Shown here piece after piece: positions 62,409 through 64,000 of a stretch of 64,000 bases of DNA; position 1 is the first letter of the stretch; each line of letters opens with the position of its first letter. The stretch is from Allobosea sp. UNC402CLCol (GTDB lineage: Bacteria > Pseudomonadota > Alphaproteobacteria > Rhizobiales > Beijerinckiaceae). The position numbers and the translations under genes were made by a program. The stretch lies in contig NZ_JQJJ01000010.1 of the NCBI RefSeq assembly GCF_000745475.1, positions 186,001 to 250,000 on the forward strand, written 5' to 3'. The notes under the pieces are model-generated. The model saw only the letters and a program-made list of their open reading frames with translations. It did not search any database and had not been told where the DNA came from.

Positions 62409-63266
62409 TCAGTGCCGGTCGGCGCGCGGATCGAGCCAGTCGCGCAGCCAGTCGCCCAAGAGATTGACGCTGAGCACGGTGAGCATCAGGGCGAGGCCAG
62501 GCAGGGTGATGATCCACCAGGCGCTGGCGATATAGGTGCGCCCGTCGGCGAGCATCCGGCCCCAGCTCGGCGAGGGCGGCTGGATGCCGAGGCCGAGGAA
62601 GCTCAGGCCGGCTTCGAGCACGATGGTGCGCGCGAGTTCCAGCGTCGCGACGACGAAGACCGGCGTCAGGACGTTGGGCAGGATGTGGCGCAGCAGCAGG
62701 CGGGCATGGCCTGCGCCCATGGCGAGCGCCGCCTGGACGAATTCGCGTTCCCGGACGGTCAGGACTTGCGCCCTGACGATGCGGGCATAGCGGACCCAGC
62801 TGGTCAGGGCGAGCACGGCGATCAGGTTGTGCAGGCTGGGGCCGAGCGCGGCGACGACCAGAAGCGCCAGCAACATCAGCGGGAAGGCGAGCTGGATGTC
62901 GACCAGCCGCATCAGGATGCGGTCGTACCAGCCGCCGAAATAGCCGGCGACGAGGCCCAGAAACACGCCGACGATGCCGCCGAGGATCACGGCCGAGCCC
63001 GCGATGGTCAGGGTGACGCGGCTGCCGGCGATGATGCGGCTCAGGATGTCGCGGCCGAGCTGGTCGGTGCCGAAGGGGTGGGCGCCCAGCCCGGCCCAGG
63101 AGAGCGTCGGCGCCATCATCCGGGCCTTCAGATCGCCGCGCGTCGGGTCGGGCAGGCCGAGCCAGGGCCCGGCGAGCGCCAGCACAAGCAGGAGCACCAG
63201 CAAGGCGGCGCCGAGCAGGCCCAGCCAGTTCGCGCGCTGGCGATGCAGGAACGAGAGCAGCCTCAT
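62409..63266 (-). CDS. Dipeptide-type ABC transporter permease (DppC-like)
   Basis: The 285-residue permease has six helices and the family parts HPFGTDQLGRDILSRIIAGS near the N-terminus and the EAA-type loop REFVQAALAMGAGHARLLLR. It overlaps the DppB-like stop by four bases. It takes up peptides or similar compounds together with a binding protein and ATPases beyond the window. Its stop faces the LysR gene stop. Confidence 0.92.
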   Translation of the reverse strand: MRLLSFLHRQRANWLGLLGAALLVLLLVLALAGPWLGLPDPTRGDLKARMMAPTLSWAGLGAHPFGTDQLGRDILSRIIAGSRVTLTIAGSAVILGGIVGVFLGLVAGYFGGWYDRILMRLVDIQLAFPLMLLALLVVAALGPSLHNLIAVLALTSWVRYARIVRAQVLTVREREFVQAALAMGAGHARLLLRHILPNVLTPVFVVATLELARTIVLEAGLSFLGLGIQPPSPSWGRMLADGRTYIASAWWIITLPGLALMLTVLSVNLLGDWLRDWLDPRADRH

Positions 63267-64000
63267 GATTCCTGCCGGATGCGCGGGTCGATCAGGGTGT
63301 AGAGCAGGTCGACCAGGAGATTGACCAGGACGAAGATGGTCGCGACCACGGCGACGCCGGCCTGCACGACCGGGAAATCCTTGGTCTCGATCGCCTGCAC
63401 GATCAATCGCCCGACGCCCGGCCAGGCGAAGACGGTCTCGGTCACGGCGGCGCCGCCGAGAAGCTCGCCTGCGAGGATCCCGGTCATGGTGATGACCGGG
63501 ATCAGCGAGTTGCGGCCGACATGCCAGATATAGACGCGGCGGGGGCTAAGGCCCTTCGCATAGGCCGTGCGGACATAGTCGTCGCGCATCACGTCGAGCA
63601 TGGAGGAGCGCAGCAGGCGCGCGATGCTGGCCGTGGTGAAGCAGGCCAATGTCACCGAGGGCAGGACAAGGTTCTGCCATTCGCCGTAGCCGCCTGTCGG
63701 GAACCAGCCGAGCTGCACCGCGAAGAGCAGGATCAGCATGATGCCGAGCCAGAAGGAGGGCGTCGCCTGGCCGAGCAGCGCCACGAGCAGGACCAGCCCC
63801 TCGATCGCGGATCCCCGATAGATCGCGGCGAGCGCGCCGGCCATGCCGCCGATCAGCACGCCGATCGCCAGCGCGCAGCCGGCGAGCAGGGCCGTGGCCG
63901 GCAGCCTTTCGAGCACGACGTCGAGCGCCGGGCGCGCGAACTGGAAGGACTGGCCGAAATCGCCCTTCAGCGCATGGAGGAGGAAGGTCAGATATTGCTG
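63263..64000 (-). CDS. Dipeptide-type ABC transporter permease (DppB-like), cut by window edge
   Basis: The open frame continues to the last base of the window, so the N-terminus is missing. About 245 residues are visible. The first visible ones (QQYLTFLLHALKGDFGQSF) match the family segment before the second helix, GDFGQSF being typical. The EAA loop is VMRDDYVRTAYAKGLSPRRV. An internal GTG at 63916 is not the start. It couples to the DppC-like gene by a four-base overlap. Confidence 0.9.
   Translation of the reverse strand, partial: QQYLTFLLHALKGDFGQSFQFARPALDVVLERLPATALLAGCALAIGVLIGGMAGALAAIYRGSAIEGLVLLVALLGQATPSFWLGIMLILLFAVQLGWFPTGGYGEWQNLVLPSVTLACFTTASIARLLRSSMLDVMRDDYVRTAYAKGLSPRRVYIWHVGRNSLIPVITMTGILAGELLGGAAVTETVFAWPGVGRLIVQAIETKDFPVVQAGVAVVATIFVLVNLLVDLLYTLIDPRIRQES

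Overview
The window looks like ordinary chromosome of a GC-rich alphaproteobacterium of the order Hyphomicrobiales. Gene order and protein style (the xerD / aroK-aroB junction, an NdvA/ChvA-type glucan exporter, a ZnuABC-COG0523 zinc cluster, many Liv-type and TRAP importers) and palindromic intergenic repeats of the kind seen in Bosea, Bradyrhizobium and Methylobacterium suggest a Bosea-like soil or water organism. The genus is an inference. I see no phage, insertion sequence, CRISPR array, rRNA operon or replication origin. There is one tRNA gene (Ala, anticodon CGC).

Layout. 1-4.1 kb: a truncated Crp/Fnr regulator and a single-chain indolepyruvate ferredoxin oxidoreductase. 4.3-6.1 kb: a DUF1007 protein and a NicO/RcnA-type nickel/cobalt transporter, facing a five-gene nitrile operon (6.1-10.5 kb): a gamma-glutamyltransferase-like enzyme, an amidase, and a cobalt-type nitrile hydratase (alpha, beta, accessory protein). 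11-14.7 kb: a TAXI-type TRAP uptake system with DUF1850. 14.9-20 kb: a zinc-starvation cluster with two Zur-like operators. 20-25.9 kb: a MotA/MotB-like stator pair, a glucan exporter, a lone DctP protein and a ChaA-type antiporter. 25.9-31.8 kb: aroB, aroK, a 48-residue membrane protein, xerD, a carbonic anhydrase, a DUF167 protein and an amidase. 31.9-41.4 kb: a peptide-binding protein, two more gamma-glutamyltransferases, YggT, tRNA-Ala, an orphan molybdenum hydroxylase large subunit and ferredoxin-NADP reductase. 41.6-49.7 kb: a Liv-type ABC importer downstream of pobA, with pobR and pcaB. 49.8-55.9 kb: a GntR-controlled TRAP/kduI/kduD uronate cluster. 56-57.3 kb: three small exported proteins. 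57.4-62.4 kb: hydantoinase/oxoprolinase hyuA-hyuB with a divergent LysR gene. 62.4 kb to the end: Dpp-type ABC permeases, the last one cut by the window edge.

Most genes serve uptake and breakdown of small organic nitrogen and carbon compounds: nitriles and amides, gamma-glutamyl compounds, hydantoin- or oxoproline-like rings, 4-hydroxybenzoate and uronates. The most interesting features are the cobalt-type nitrile hydratase operon that begins with a gamma-glutamyltransferase and sits next to a cobalt/nickel transporter; a compact zinc regulon that appears to start with a leaderless His-rich microprotein and includes a little-known 98-residue protein; a perfect 25-bp palindrome upstream of the indolepyruvate oxidoreductase; and families of palindromic repeats, one of which seems to be translated as the N-terminus of the NicO transporter.
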